A stretch of 33,684 nt of DNA from Victivallis vadensis (GCA_945883805.1 CAMCYE010000028.1:1-33684), one strand, 5' to 3'; shown: positions 14,909 through 24,347, counted from the stretch's first letter. The notes: generated from the letters alone by a model not told the origin. Program-made: numbers and translations.

Positions 14909-15781
14909 CTAGAGCATATCCTCTGAGAGCTTGTCTATTTCGCTCTGAATCTGCTTTTTCCCTTCAGGTTTGGTTTCTGCCTGAAGGGCGATATTCAACT
15001 GTTCCAGAGCCTTTAATTTTTCCCCATTGGCTGAAAGCACTTTCGAATAACCACGTGCCAAGGCTATTTTCCAAGTAAGAATTTCTATTTTCTTAGTATC
15101 AATGCCCTCATAAAGAGCCAGCGCTTCATTCGGCTTCTTACTTTTCATGAGCAAATCTGTGAGTTTCAGGAGAGCGTTATTACGCCAGGCATAACCTGCC
15201 TTTGTTACCGACAGGGCATTACGGTACATTTCTGCCGCTTTAGCTTCATCCTTCATATTGGAAAGATAAATATCTCCGGCAGTGTTGGCAGATACGCCTC
15301 TGACCATGTTAGAGCCTCCCGGAACGGCAAACGCCTTTTCAAAATCAGCTATGGCTTCATTGTATTTTTTCAGTGAGTTGTAAGCGCAACCCCTGTTTTT
15401 ATAGGCCTCTGCGCGGATATCGTCAGGCCATGTCATGAAATCGGCGTCCTTGTATTTTTCAATCAGAGTTTTCGGTTCATACAAAAACATTAAGACGAAA
15501 GCACGCCTCTCCGGATTTTTGACGCGCTCGGCAAGTTTCAAAGCTTTTTCCTGATTATTTATTGAGCTGCGGGCTATATTTACAGCCGTAAGCATATAAA
15601 GCTGATCATCTTTTTCATCCGCAGCCTTATCGCTCAGGCTTTCATATACGGCTATTGCCTCTTCATAACGTTTGTCTTTTTCAAGCTGTCTGGCTTTAGC
15701 GACACCCACATGATCAATGGCCGATATGGGAAAAGCACACAATATAAACATTCCGATTAACAAGAACCTAATTGCTACCAT
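14909..15781 (-). CDS. Exported TPR-repeat protein
   Basis: The 290-residue protein starts with a signal peptide (VAIRFLLIGMFILCAF, small residues near 20-22). The rest consists of tetratricopeptide-like helical pairs, for example KRYEEAIAVYESL (38-50), KKYNEAIADFEKAF near 140 and KPNEALALYEGI near 217. TPR proteins serve as interaction scaffolds; no enzyme motif is seen. SD AGAAGG lies 5 bases before ATG. It starts 11 bp after the 54-residue membrane protein gene and so belongs to the sialidase-fold operon segment. It may organise exported enzymes at the envelope (inference). Confidence 0.8.
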   Translation of the reverse strand: MVAIRFLLIGMFILCAFPISAIDHVGVAKARQLEKDKRYEEAIAVYESLSDKAADEKDDQLYMLTAVNIARSSINNQEKALKLAERVKNPERRAFVLMFLYEPKTLIEKYKDADFMTWPDDIRAEAYKNRGCAYNSLKKYNEAIADFEKAFAVPGGSNMVRGVSANTAGDIYLSNMKDEAKAAEMYRNALSVTKAGYAWRNNALLKLTDLLMKSKKPNEALALYEGIDTKKIEILTWKIALARGYSKVLSANGEKLKALEQLNIALQAETKPEGKKQIQSEIDKLSEDML

Positions 15782-15792
15782 AATAACCTTCT

Positions 15793-15957
15793 TTAATTTT
15801 TCCTTTTAAGGAGTTCATCCGCCATGATTTTTATATTTTCGACATCATAGCCTTTTGCATCCATGTATTCCTGTAATTGCATTGATGCAACTTTCAATTG
15901 TCTTCGAAATGCAATTACAAACGAAAGGAGCATGCATGTCCCAAGACATAATATCAT
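15793..15957 (-). CDS. 54-residue single-pass membrane protein, coupled to the sialidase-fold gene
   Basis: This small gene lies in what otherwise looks like a 172-bp gap. Its ATG (15957-15955) overlaps the TGA of the preceding gene as ATGA, and it runs 54 codons to TAA at 15795-15793. The product begins MILCLGTCMLLSFVIAF, one membrane helix, followed by RRQLK, a positive stop, and a charged helical tail (QLQEYMDAKGYDVENIKI, ending ELLKRKN). I know no family for it. The coupling, the composition and the 11-bp distance to the next gene's start, with that gene's own Shine-Dalgarno in the gap, all argue that it is translated. Possible roles are a membrane anchor or regulator of neighbours; this is inference. 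Confidence 0.68.
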   Translation of the reverse strand: MILCLGTCMLLSFVIAFRRQLKVASMQLQEYMDAKGYDVENIKIMADELLKRKN

Positions 15958-17147
15958 TCCAAGCCGAGTTTTGTCAGAAAAATCCCGAGGAATCCTGACG
16001 CATCAGCCGCAGCATGGCTCACCCAGAGCATTCCTTCATGCTCTACAATACCGCTGTAAGTATTTCCATCTATCTCTGCAAACATTGTAAGTAGTGCTTT
16101 TTTTGTGTCAACTAGGAAAAGCGTAATGTATCCGTCATCGCGTCCCGGCCCGAGCACCCTTCCGGCAGTGACGAACCGCCCGTCTTTCAGGCGAATTATT
16201 TTCGGGCCGCCAAATGGAGCCCTGAAAACTTCGTCAACAGATGCCACGGTCCCATTCCAATTCACATTCAGTTTCTTCCATTCCCACTCCTTGTAATAGG
16301 GAGCCTTGCCAATGCCCAGCATTGGGACGTTGCCGCCATGTACTTTGCATCCCTGGCCGGCCTCGATAACGTGTCCGTCGCTGTTCCTGATTAAATCCTT
16401 GTTTCCCGTACCGGTTGTACGGGGAATACCGTCGCGAAGGAGACAGTATGCTGTGTTGTCCGAATCAAAAGCCAGAGAAGCCTCATTGCCAAAGCCGTCA
16501 GGGAAAAACTCATTCAATAAAACCCGCCAGTTCTTCCCGTCACGGGTACGGTACAGTGTTCCTTTTTTATCCTTGCCGGCATATCCGATGCTGTAGCCCA
16601 TGCCGTTGTGCCAGGTGACTTCCCAACGCCACGTATTGATTCCGCTATGGCAGGCATAGGCGCTGCCCCAGTTCTCACCGTCGGATGAAAGCCAGGTCAC
16701 TGACTGACGTGTTACGTTTTCCTCCAAGTCATTTTGCGGATCACCGGGTTTGTCCAATTGGAAAAAAGTACCATACTGATTGCCAGTTTCCTGTGCTCTG
16801 TCATAAATGTTAAACACATAGGGTTTCCCGTCCGGACGCGGCTCCTTGGATACAAAAGCGATCGATGTGTTTATCATGAGCAATCCTTCGGCGGTTATGG
16901 AAAACTTCGGTTCACGCACATCCGCACCATCCCATTCAATGAGTTTTACGGAATCCCACTTTTTACCATCGGAAGATCGGATTATTCGTCCGCGTCCTGA
17001 CGGATGATTGTTATGGATGTATCCTTCGCGAAATCCGCAGTACCAGTATCCTTTGAAACGGATCAGGTCAGTAAGTTCCATCCTAGTCTTGTCACGGTCG
17101 CTTACTCGCGACATATCCCATATTTTTTCGCCTTTAATCAAATCCAT
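15954..17147 (-). CDS. BNR/Asp-box sialidase-fold protein
   Basis: The product has 397 residues from ATG 17147, chosen because AAGGAG (17155-17160) lies seven bases upstream; the in-frame TTG at 17153 is too close to it. Asp-box motifs SSDGKKW (about 58-64), SSDGENW (about 155-161) and TRDGKNW (about 202-207) mark the six-bladed propeller of sialidases and related hydrolases. GFREGY near residue 38 could hold a propeller-centre Arg. Activity cannot be told: exo-sialidase, another exo-glycosidase or a binding protein are all possible. No signal peptide is present. It is separated from the upstream DUF4838 gene by a heptamer repeat. Confidence 0.78.
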   Translation of the reverse strand: MDLIKGEKIWDMSRVSDRDKTRMELTDLIRFKGYWYCGFREGYIHNNHPSGRGRIIRSSDGKKWDSVKLIEWDGADVREPKFSITAEGLLMINTSIAFVSKEPRPDGKPYVFNIYDRAQETGNQYGTFFQLDKPGDPQNDLEENVTRQSVTWLSSDGENWGSAYACHSGINTWRWEVTWHNGMGYSIGYAGKDKKGTLYRTRDGKNWRVLLNEFFPDGFGNEASLAFDSDNTAYCLLRDGIPRTTGTGNKDLIRNSDGHVIEAGQGCKVHGGNVPMLGIGKAPYYKEWEWKKLNVNWNGTVASVDEVFRAPFGGPKIIRLKDGRFVTAGRVLGPGRDDGYITLFLVDTKKALLTMFAEIDGNTYSGIVEHEGMLWVSHAAADASGFLGIFLTKLGLE

Positions 17148-17179
17148 TTGCAATCTCCTTAAAGTTATAAGACAATAAT

Positions 17180-17221
17180 AACCTATAACCTATAACCTAT
17201 AACCTATAACTGTTAACCTAT
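17180..17221. repeat. Tandem heptamer repeat AACCTAT
   Basis: Four perfect copies of AACCTAT run from 17180 to 17207, followed by a degenerate AACTGTT and one more copy at 17215-17221. It lies between a DUF4838 gene and the sialidase-fold gene. Slippage could vary its copy number between strains. Confidence 0.85.
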
Positions 17222-17234
17222 GACTGAAACTGAA

Positions 17235-19664
17235 CTATCTCATTAGCAGATTTCCCAGTTTTGACATATCAGGAAATTCATCTTTGCCGGTCGGTACAAG
17301 TGCGGACTTTTCAGGTTTGCCGCCAGCCATGCGAGTTCGGCAGACATTTATCCCCCACGGATAAGTCTCCGTAGGTCCGACTTTGCCAAAATCCTTTACG
17401 GGAATCATTATTTCCGCCGTCCATCTGTCTATTTCCTTTTTAACAACAGTTTTGATTCCAGGATTCCAGAGCAGGGGAAGCGTATCCCGTTCAATAATAG
17501 TGGGATCCTGGCTCTCATCAAGAATAGCACCATTGGGGTTGACAGCAATCCTGAAGTATGAGCGTTCCGGGGTCTCAATTATGATTTCCACGAAATCGTC
17601 TTTAAATATTTTCCTGTCGTCATTGTCCTTTGTTTTCACAGCGATTTTATCCATTTCAGGTTCAGAGCATTTTAATCCCACCACGAGAACCGATCTGTCT
17701 TTTGTCATTCTGAAAGCAACCTGCGTTGATTTCAAGCTTTTTACCGGAACATCTTTCCCTGTTATCATATCGGCAAAATTATACCAGTTTTTCATTTCAG
17801 TCCAGAATGGCTTCTCAAGATCACCGTCCAGATTGAAGGGATTGACTCTCGCAAACACTCTGAATTGCGGTCCGTTGCCGCGTTGTTTCAGGTTCGGGAA
17901 AAGTTTTCTCAAAGATTCCATTTCGGTTTCAATTTGGCCGATACGTTTATCGTAAACCGTATCCTTGCCGGCCTTGTCACGGGCGCGTTTGAGTATTTCA
18001 AAGTAGCGATCGACATCCTTCTCCTTGAGGAAACCTGACGTAAGCGTTATACTTCGTGATTCCGGGCGCATCCAGACTTCCTCCGCGAACTCGTAGAACT
18101 CTTTCATTTCCGCCTTTGCAGGCCCGAAATAAAGTTCGTAATATTCATTCATCATCTTTTCCCTGTCCATGTCGGGATCCCAGTAGAGTTTTCCCTGCCA
18201 GTAGTGAAGGAGATGCGATAGACCGGGACATGATATTTTCCATGGAGGATTGCCTTTCGTTGATTCTATCTCAATGAATTTGCCTTCGCATACGCCGTTG
18301 AGATCTTTCATCTCCTGCTGGAGAAGTTTCGTGAAGAAGGCCGGAGTTTTCGGGGAGGTTTCCCTGTAGAAAAGATAATAGTCCCATATGTAAAGTTTCT
18401 TGGATGTGAGTTTCGAAAGCCAATCGGCGCGCAACTTTCTCAACTCATTACCGCCCGGCTTTCTATCTTCCGATTGAGGGATGATCATCCATGTTGTCCA
18501 GTAACACATTGTGAGCGTCACATTGTCTGGCAGTTTGTCAATGTTGGAAGGCGGTTGTAGATAAGTGGTATATGCCATGCAGGATAGATTTTTGTCCGGA
18601 TGAGATTTTTTCAGTTCCTTAGCGGCATAAATCCAGTAATCCCAGACATAATCGGAATATTTGCCTTTACTGTCGGTCCGCTCCCATATTGCAGCATCGC
18701 GCTCGTCAATCTCCGTGAAACCGTCGGGCATGCCCAGTGAATAATCCCTCAGAGCAGGACACGCCTCAAATACTTTGTTCAGGAAATTCATGGAGCTTGT
18801 CCTGAAGCCGGGATCGCAGAGACGCGGTACTCCGCCGTTTTTAGTCATCGGTTTCCCTTTGGAAACGGCGTAATATTCAGGATGCTGTTCCTTCATCCCA
18901 GGAGCACATATTATGCTGTTGGTAGTATGATTGCAGAAGTAAAGATAGGAACTCCCGTATTTCAGTCTTTTGAACCACGTGAGCCCTTCGGGATCAGTTC
19001 CTATCGCATAGTTGAATTCGCGGTATGGGAACTTTGGTTCCTTTTTAATGTTCTGAGCGATGGCGGAGATATTTTTCCTTTCCGGGATTACGGTGCCGTT
19101 CTCGTATGGATTATACCAGCGGACTCCCAGCTGTTCGAGAAATTCGGAAACCGCATACAATGTGGCGGTGGCGTCAAGTGGTTTGAAACCGAGAATGTTG
19201 TTTTTCGATGATTGTGTAAATTGAGGCAGCGCGTATTTTTCGCCTGCAAACTTCTGCCACTTTTCCAAGTCGCCCGGATTAGGCGACTCATACGGGAACG
19301 GTTTCCTCTGTTCATCGCGGCCGATCAGCACAAGGTAATTTTCCTTCGCTATGATTTTGAAGCCTTCGACTTTGAGGTCGTCTACGGTTACGCCAAGTTT
19401 TTCCGTATATTCACTTGGTCCAACGTAAATATGGTTTTTTTCATTTTCAGATGGAGCATTGACAATTTCGAGTTTCGCACCGGAAATCAGTTCAATGTGT
19501 TTCCGCAAGTCCTCTGCGGCGAATTTTACGCTTGAAAGCGTATCCTTGTCAATGACAATGTCCGCAACACCTTTGCCGTCTTTGACTAGTTCAACGTCCC
19601 CATAGGCGGCACAGATCAGGAACAACGCTATAAGCCCTGACAGGATTTTTTTTAATTTAATCAT
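17235..19664 (-). CDS. Exported DUF4838 (alpha-glucuronidase-like) protein with C-terminal CBM9-like domain, paralogue 1
   Basis: About 809 residues from ATG 19664 (AAAGGAA a few bases upstream; the longer frame begins with GTG). A signal peptide ends near AAYGDVEL. Residues about 25-210 resemble the GH67 N-terminal domain (IYVGPSEYTEKLGV, FLEQLGVRWYNPYENG), followed by the DUF4838 barrel (LWxxHHPEYY-type HPEYYAVSKG, MPDGFTEID, YWTTWMI, KLYIWDYYLFY) and a helical region (YYELYFGPAKAEMKEFYEF). The last ~190 residues are a CBM9-like beta sandwich (NLDGDLEKPFW, VLVVGLKCSEPEMD, PWGINVCRTR). Such proteins are thought to act on uronic acid-containing glycans. It follows a closely similar paralogue and lacks the CxCxxC seen in the other two. 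Confidence 0.85.
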   Translation of the reverse strand: MIKLKKILSGLIALFLICAAYGDVELVKDGKGVADIVIDKDTLSSVKFAAEDLRKHIELISGAKLEIVNAPSENEKNHIYVGPSEYTEKLGVTVDDLKVEGFKIIAKENYLVLIGRDEQRKPFPYESPNPGDLEKWQKFAGEKYALPQFTQSSKNNILGFKPLDATATLYAVSEFLEQLGVRWYNPYENGTVIPERKNISAIAQNIKKEPKFPYREFNYAIGTDPEGLTWFKRLKYGSSYLYFCNHTTNSIICAPGMKEQHPEYYAVSKGKPMTKNGGVPRLCDPGFRTSSMNFLNKVFEACPALRDYSLGMPDGFTEIDERDAAIWERTDSKGKYSDYVWDYWIYAAKELKKSHPDKNLSCMAYTTYLQPPSNIDKLPDNVTLTMCYWTTWMIIPQSEDRKPGGNELRKLRADWLSKLTSKKLYIWDYYLFYRETSPKTPAFFTKLLQQEMKDLNGVCEGKFIEIESTKGNPPWKISCPGLSHLLHYWQGKLYWDPDMDREKMMNEYYELYFGPAKAEMKEFYEFAEEVWMRPESRSITLTSGFLKEKDVDRYFEILKRARDKAGKDTVYDKRIGQIETEMESLRKLFPNLKQRGNGPQFRVFARVNPFNLDGDLEKPFWTEMKNWYNFADMITGKDVPVKSLKSTQVAFRMTKDRSVLVVGLKCSEPEMDKIAVKTKDNDDRKIFKDDFVEIIIETPERSYFRIAVNPNGAILDESQDPTIIERDTLPLLWNPGIKTVVKKEIDRWTAEIMIPVKDFGKVGPTETYPWGINVCRTRMAGGKPEKSALVPTGKDEFPDMSKLGNLLMR

Positions 19665-19712
19665 GGATTCCTTTTTTTTATAAGGCACTTGTTCAGTTAT
19701 TTCTTGATTAAT

Positions 19713-19779
19713 TTGGTGTTCACGGCTTCGCGTGTCTTACCTGTTGAACACGAAGACACACTAAAGCCGTGAACACCAA
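19713..19779. repeat. Dispersed 66-bp inverted-repeat element, copy 2
   Basis: It begins TTGGTGTTCACGGC and ends GCCGTGAACACCAA, with CGCGTGTCTTAC and AAGACACACTAAA inside. It lies between the two tandem DUF4838 genes. Left and right ends are perfect inverted complements, and the change GGTG/CACC relative to copy 3 (GGAG/CTCC) is compensated on both sides. Confidence 0.8.
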
Positions 19780-19826
19780 CAAGGGATATTCCCGCAACAG
19801 CCTTATCCTTGTATTTTATAATCAGC

Positions 19827-22223
19827 TTATTTCATCCAGAGATTGCACATTTTTGACAGCTCAAGGAATCCGGCATGTCCGGTCGGAGAAAGAGAGGAAG
19901 TTTCCGATTTGCCCCCCACCATGCGGTTGCGGAAGACATTTATGTTCAGGGGGTTTGCCTTGGTTAGGCCGTAAGTTCCGAAATCTTTAGTGGGTATTGC
20001 TATTTCCGCAGTCCAGCAGCCTTTTCCCTTCTTGACTGCCGCTTTGGTTCCGGGATCCCATAACAACGGAGCCGTGTCCCTTTCGATGATTACTGAGTCC
20101 TGGCATTCGTCCCATATTGTCCCCTCCGGATTTACGACTATTTTGAAGTAAGATGCTTCCGGTGTTTCAATGTGGATTTCCACGACATCATCCTGAAATA
20201 TGCTTGCGTCGTCCTTGACCTTTGTTTTGGAGATGAGCTTGTCCATCTCCGGTTCAAAGCATTTCACTCCCACTATTAGGGCTGAATTGTCTTTTGCCAT
20301 GCGGAACGACACCTGTGTGGATTTCTGTCCGGTGACAGGTTGTCCTGCGACAAGGTCTCCAAAATCATACCAGGTGTCGTTTGCAGTCCAGAACGGCTTG
20401 TCAAGATTCCCGTCCAGTACAAACGGAAGATCGCTGCGAAATCCGCAGATTTCAGGGCCGGCGGGGGATTTTATCGGAAAAATCCTTTTCAGTGGTTCCA
20501 TTTCAGTTTCAATTTGGGCGACGCGTTTGGCGTAAATGGTATCCTTTCCGGCCTTCTCTCTGGCACGCTTGAGTATTTCAAAATACCGCTCGACATCCTT
20601 CTCCTTTAGGAATCCTCCCGCCCTTGTGATGCGGCGTGATTCGGGACGCATCCAAACTTCCTCGGCGAATTCATAGAACTCCTTCATCTCAGCCTTTGCC
20701 GGACCGAAGTAAAGCTCATAATATTCATTCATCATCTTTTCCCTGTCCATGTCGGGATCCCAATAGAGTTTCCCCTGCCAATAATAAAGGAGATGGCTAA
20801 GCCCGGGGCATGCGAGCTTGTATGGCGGTTTTCCCTTGGTAAAAGCCACTTCGATGAATTTGCCTTCGCAGACACCGTTGAGCTCCCTCATTTCATCCTG
20901 CAGAAGTTTTGTGAAGACAACAGGATATCCCGGATAACCCGGCCGGTAGAAAAGGTAATAATCCCATATGTAGAGTTTTTTTGATGTGAGCAGAGAGAGC
21001 CACTTGGAACGAAGTTCCTTCAATTCTTTGCCTTGGGCTGTGATCATCCAAGTCGTCCAGTAGCACATTGTTAGCGTCACATTATCGGGAAGTTTGTCGA
21101 TATTTGAAGGGGGTTGCAGATATGTGGTGTAGGCCATGCAGGCGAGATTCTTGTCCGGATGCGATTTCTTCAGCTCCTTTGCGGCGTAAATCCAGTAATC
21201 CCAGACATAGTCCGAAAATTTTCCGTCATTGTTGACACGCTCCCATATTTTGGCATCGCTCTCGTCAATCTCGGTTAAGCCGTCCGGCATTCCGAGTGCA
21301 TAGTCTCTGAGGTCAGGATATGCTTCAATCACCTTCTCCAGAAAATTTACAGAGCTTTTCCTGAAGCCGGGATCGCAAAGACGCGGCACATCCCGTTTTC
21401 CTCCTGCGGGTTTGCCGTTTACCATGGCATAATATTCAGGATGCTGTTTTTTCAAGTCGGTGCTGTTCAGCATGTTGCTGGTGGTATGATTGCAGAAGTA
21501 GAGATGGGAACTTCCGTACTTCAGCCTTTTGAACCACATGAGCCCTTCGGGATCCGTTCCCATTGCATAAGTGCATTCACGGTATGGGAACTTTGGTTCC
21601 TTTTTGATGTTCTGCGCGGTGACGGAGATGGTCTTCATTTCCGGAATTACTGTGCCGTTCTCGTATGGATTGTACCAGCGGACCCCGAGTTGTTCGAGAA
21701 ATTCCGACACTGCATACAGTGTGGCGGTGGCGTCCAGCGGCTTGAATCCGAGAATGTTGTTTTTCATCGATTGCGAAAATTGAGGCAGACCATATTTCTC
21801 TCCGGCAAATTCCTGCCACTTCTGCAAGTTCCCCGGCGTTGTGGACGAATATGGGAAAGCGGAGCGCTGTTCATCACGGCCTATCAGCACAAGATAATTG
21901 TCCTTGGCAATAATTTTGAAGCCTTCGATTTTCAGATCATCAGTCGTTACTCCAAGCTTTTTTGTATGTTCACTCGGACCAACGTAAATATGGTTCTTTG
22001 CGTTTTCCGAGGGGGCATTGACAATTGCGAGTTTCGCACCGGACATCAGTTCAATGTGCTTCTGAAGATCCCCGGCTGCAGTCTTTACGCTGGATAACGC
22101 ATCCTTGTCAACAACAATGTCGGAGACGGCTTTGCCGTCCATGACCAGTTCCACGTCGCCATAGGCGGCACAGATCAGGAAGATAGTTACAATCAACGAT
22201 ATTAGCGTCTTGGAAATTATCAT
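19827..22223 (-). CDS. Exported DUF4838 (alpha-glucuronidase-like) protein with C-terminal CBM9-like domain, paralogue 2
   Basis: The 798-residue protein is colinear with paralogue 1 and largely identical through the first ~620 residues, including the signal peptide (cleavage near AAYGDVEL), the GH67N-like part and DUF4838. The pair diverges most at the linker to the CBM9-like domain (after residue ~610) and in a short insertion: paralogue 1 carries about 11 extra residues (SEDRKPGGNEL) where this one has TAQGKELKEL. MPDGLTEIDES replaces the Cys cluster of the other family members. ATG has no convincing Shine-Dalgarno; it begins 14 bp after the pseudopilin gene. It arose by tandem duplication (inference from similarity and adjacency). 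Confidence 0.86.
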   Translation of the reverse strand: MIISKTLISLIVTIFLICAAYGDVELVMDGKAVSDIVVDKDALSSVKTAAGDLQKHIELMSGAKLAIVNAPSENAKNHIYVGPSEHTKKLGVTTDDLKIEGFKIIAKDNYLVLIGRDEQRSAFPYSSTTPGNLQKWQEFAGEKYGLPQFSQSMKNNILGFKPLDATATLYAVSEFLEQLGVRWYNPYENGTVIPEMKTISVTAQNIKKEPKFPYRECTYAMGTDPEGLMWFKRLKYGSSHLYFCNHTTSNMLNSTDLKKQHPEYYAMVNGKPAGGKRDVPRLCDPGFRKSSVNFLEKVIEAYPDLRDYALGMPDGLTEIDESDAKIWERVNNDGKFSDYVWDYWIYAAKELKKSHPDKNLACMAYTTYLQPPSNIDKLPDNVTLTMCYWTTWMITAQGKELKELRSKWLSLLTSKKLYIWDYYLFYRPGYPGYPVVFTKLLQDEMRELNGVCEGKFIEVAFTKGKPPYKLACPGLSHLLYYWQGKLYWDPDMDREKMMNEYYELYFGPAKAEMKEFYEFAEEVWMRPESRRITRAGGFLKEKDVERYFEILKRAREKAGKDTIYAKRVAQIETEMEPLKRIFPIKSPAGPEICGFRSDLPFVLDGNLDKPFWTANDTWYDFGDLVAGQPVTGQKSTQVSFRMAKDNSALIVGVKCFEPEMDKLISKTKVKDDASIFQDDVVEIHIETPEASYFKIVVNPEGTIWDECQDSVIIERDTAPLLWDPGTKAAVKKGKGCWTAEIAIPTKDFGTYGLTKANPLNINVFRNRMVGGKSETSSLSPTGHAGFLELSKMCNLWMK

Positions 22224-22237
22224 AAAATTTGTATTTT

Positions 22238-23068
22238 TTAATCAGCTATGGTTGGGCTAATGTCTTTTCCACTTTTTATATTTACCCAGAAAGGAGTATC
22301 TGACGTTGAGGTTGACAAAGTGATTGAGCCTTTTTTCCGCATATCGGCATGCCCGTCTCCGTAGACAACATTTGCTCCCGTAAAATTACTGTGCCAATAG
22401 CGCATTTCGCAATATTTTTCATCTAGGCTCGCATACCAGGCAAATAGTCCATACGCGTCTGCCGCAATCATGATTCTGGAGGGATTCGGAAAGTTTGGAC
22501 CTTTTGCATAATATAGAGTCCTGCCGGTGAGAATGTGGCCAGTTCCTGATGCCGTGACAAGGTTGTTGTTATTCACCCCTATTGTCATCTGTCCTGGAGC
22601 CAGACCATGAAAGGTTGTTCCGTTGTTCCATGTCCCCCTCCCACTGCCCCCGCTTGTTCCTCCGCTTGAACCTAAAACCGTTGGACAGGCATATTTACTG
22701 CGAGTTCCTGCTATGCTGCTGAAGCGTGGACCCCCTATGGCTTCAGGCAGATACATGCTCATCATGTCATCGAAGTAAACCGGAGTGGTGCCGTCAGCTT
22801 TATATCCGTATCTGACACCAGGGAAATAGCCATAATCGCTTGTGTATAATTCGCATGCCATCCCCACCTGTTTGAAATTATTCAGGCAACTGATCTGATT
22901 TGCCATGTCCTTTGCACCCCTCAACGCCGGCAGCAGCATTGCCGCCAGAATTGCGATAATCGCAATTACAACAAGGAGCTCCACAAGTGTAAACACTTTG
23001 AGTACAAATGATTTACAGATAGGGTTGTATTTTGCGTTCCATTGATTCCTTTGACTTGTACCTTTCAT
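22238..23068 (-). CDS. Prepilin-like protein (type II secretion/pseudopilin N-terminus, H-x(n)-DG C-terminus)
   Basis: About 276 residues from ATG 23068, which has GGGAGGTG five bases upstream; the longer frame to 23086 is not needed. The N-terminal leader (residues 1-25) is basic, followed by [19 protein letters not shown], the prepilin cleavage/methylation helix, though the residue before F is Val rather than the common Gly. The C-terminal part is a soluble domain ending in [17 protein letters not shown], an H-x11-DG version of the H-X9-DG motif seen in PVC-group pseudopilin families. It sits 33 bp after the alpha/alpha-barrel gene and 14 bp before DUF4838, so it is co-expressed with export-bound enzymes. 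Confidence 0.88.
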   Translation of the reverse strand: MKGTSQRNQWNAKYNPICKSFVLKVFTLVELLVVIAIIAILAAMLLPALRGAKDMANQISCLNNFKQVGMACELYTSDYGYFPGVRYGYKADGTTPVYFDDMMSMYLPEAIGGPRFSSIAGTRSKYACPTVLGSSGGTSGGSGRGTWNNGTTFHGLAPGQMTIGVNNNNLVTASGTGHILTGRTLYYAKGPNFPNPSRIMIAADAYGLFAWYASLDEKYCEMRYWHSNFTGANVVYGDGHADMRKKGSITLSTSTSDTPFWVNIKSGKDISPTIAD

Positions 23069-23101
23069 TTCAGCACCTCCCGGCATATTTAGTTTTAAGT
23101 T

Positions 23102-24292
23102 TCAGGTTTTAAGTTTTATGTTAAAGACAGAATCTTTTTTTAGTCCTTCAGCTATTGAAAGCCCGGCGAATCCGGTGGCCTGGACTGCGAATGTGCCATA
23201 TGACTGTTCAGGATCGGAGGCAACTCCGCTCATCCTCGCCATAAGCGGATTGCTCAAATATTGCAAGCCCAGCTCGACCTTTTCCCTGAGCAGCTTATTA
23301 TCCTCGATGTGATTGAGATAATAGAGGAAAGCATGAATGATGCCATTGGATTTTGCAAGCTCCCAGCCGTGTCTTATTCCACAACGGGAGGAAAGCATTT
23401 CCCCCGGCATCGGCGGTTGACCGGCAATTGTAAAACTGAACCAGGAATCCGACCATTGCGAAAGCAGTCCCTTTTCCCCGAATATCCATTCCCGCATGCG
23501 CTTTTCGATAAGTTCTTTGGCGGTTTTGTTACGGGATACATAATGTGTCCAGCACATCCCTTCTAGCAAGTAGAAGCTGTGTCCAAAGTCTTCAAGAATG
23601 TTTTCGTTCGGCAGAGGATAGCAGTTCATAGCAATTGGGCGACCGTCATCCAGCCATTTTGAACACTGGAAAGTCATGCATCTTTCGGCATTTTCAATAT
23701 ATTCTTTTTCTCCTGTGACCAGGGAAAAGGCTGAAAGCGCCATGGAGACAGTTGACATTGCGCAAGTGTATGGAGAGTTAATCTTGTGTCCCTGCCATAT
23801 GCCGTTGCCGTATCCGCCGTCCTTCAGTGCCCAGATTGAAACCCAGTCGTCAAGCCAATGTTTGACAGCATTTAAATATTTCTGCCTTCTTTCACCTTCG
23901 ACATATCCGGCGGCCTGTATGATTGCCGTGACGTTGGAGCCGACATCGGCGATGTTTATTTTCCCCGTGCGGAGAAGTTCGTGGAATTCTTTTTTACTGA
24001 GCTCTTTGGTGGGCTTCTGCCGGTAATTGGATGTGAATCCGCCATTGGGCAACTGTTCGGTGAGGTAAATGTCAATATATTTCAGGGCAGCATCAATGTA
24101 TTTTTGCCGCTTCAGTAGTTTTCCGGAAAGCAGGAGAGTCCTTACCGGATAAAATATCATGTACCATTCTAGCGTAAGGCGACCCTTCTGATAGCATTTA
24201 AAAAACTCGGTAGTCTCGCTGACCTGCTGGTCGAGCAGCCAGTCGGCATAGCTTTTAAGCGCATCTTCAATGGATAACTGTTTATATTGCAT
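23102..24292 (-). CDS. Putative alpha/alpha-toroid (six-hairpin) glycan-processing protein
   Basis: The 396-residue protein repeats the helix-hairpin pattern of (alpha/alpha)6 glycosidases, with conserved-looking blocks LTLEWYMIFYPVRTLL, GGYGNGIW, NCYPLPNENILEDFGHSFY and SGVASDPEQSYGTFA. Unsaturated glucuronyl hydrolases, GlcNAc epimerases and related lyase-associated proteins use this fold; I cannot name a family or the catalytic acids with confidence. No signal peptide. It is the first gene after a strong promoter (24348-24376) with AraC-type direct repeats, and leads an operon with the pseudopilin and the two DUF4838 genes. SD AAGGAA lies ten bases before ATG. Confidence 0.75.
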   Translation of the reverse strand: MQYKQLSIEDALKSYADWLLDQQVSETTEFFKCYQKGRLTLEWYMIFYPVRTLLLSGKLLKRQKYIDAALKYIDIYLTEQLPNGGFTSNYRQKPTKELSKKEFHELLRTGKINIADVGSNVTAIIQAAGYVEGERRQKYLNAVKHWLDDWVSIWALKDGGYGNGIWQGHKINSPYTCAMSTVSMALSAFSLVTGEKEYIENAERCMTFQCSKWLDDGRPIAMNCYPLPNENILEDFGHSFYLLEGMCWTHYVSRNKTAKELIEKRMREWIFGEKGLLSQWSDSWFSFTIAGQPPMPGEMLSSRCGIRHGWELAKSNGIIHAFLYYLNHIEDNKLLREKVELGLQYLSNPLMARMSGVASDPEQSYGTFAVQATGFAGLSIAEGLKKDSVFNIKLKT

Positions 24293-24347
24293 TTATTTTA
24301 GTTTCCTTGATTTATATAAAGAATGCATAACTGATGTTTACGTGTCA

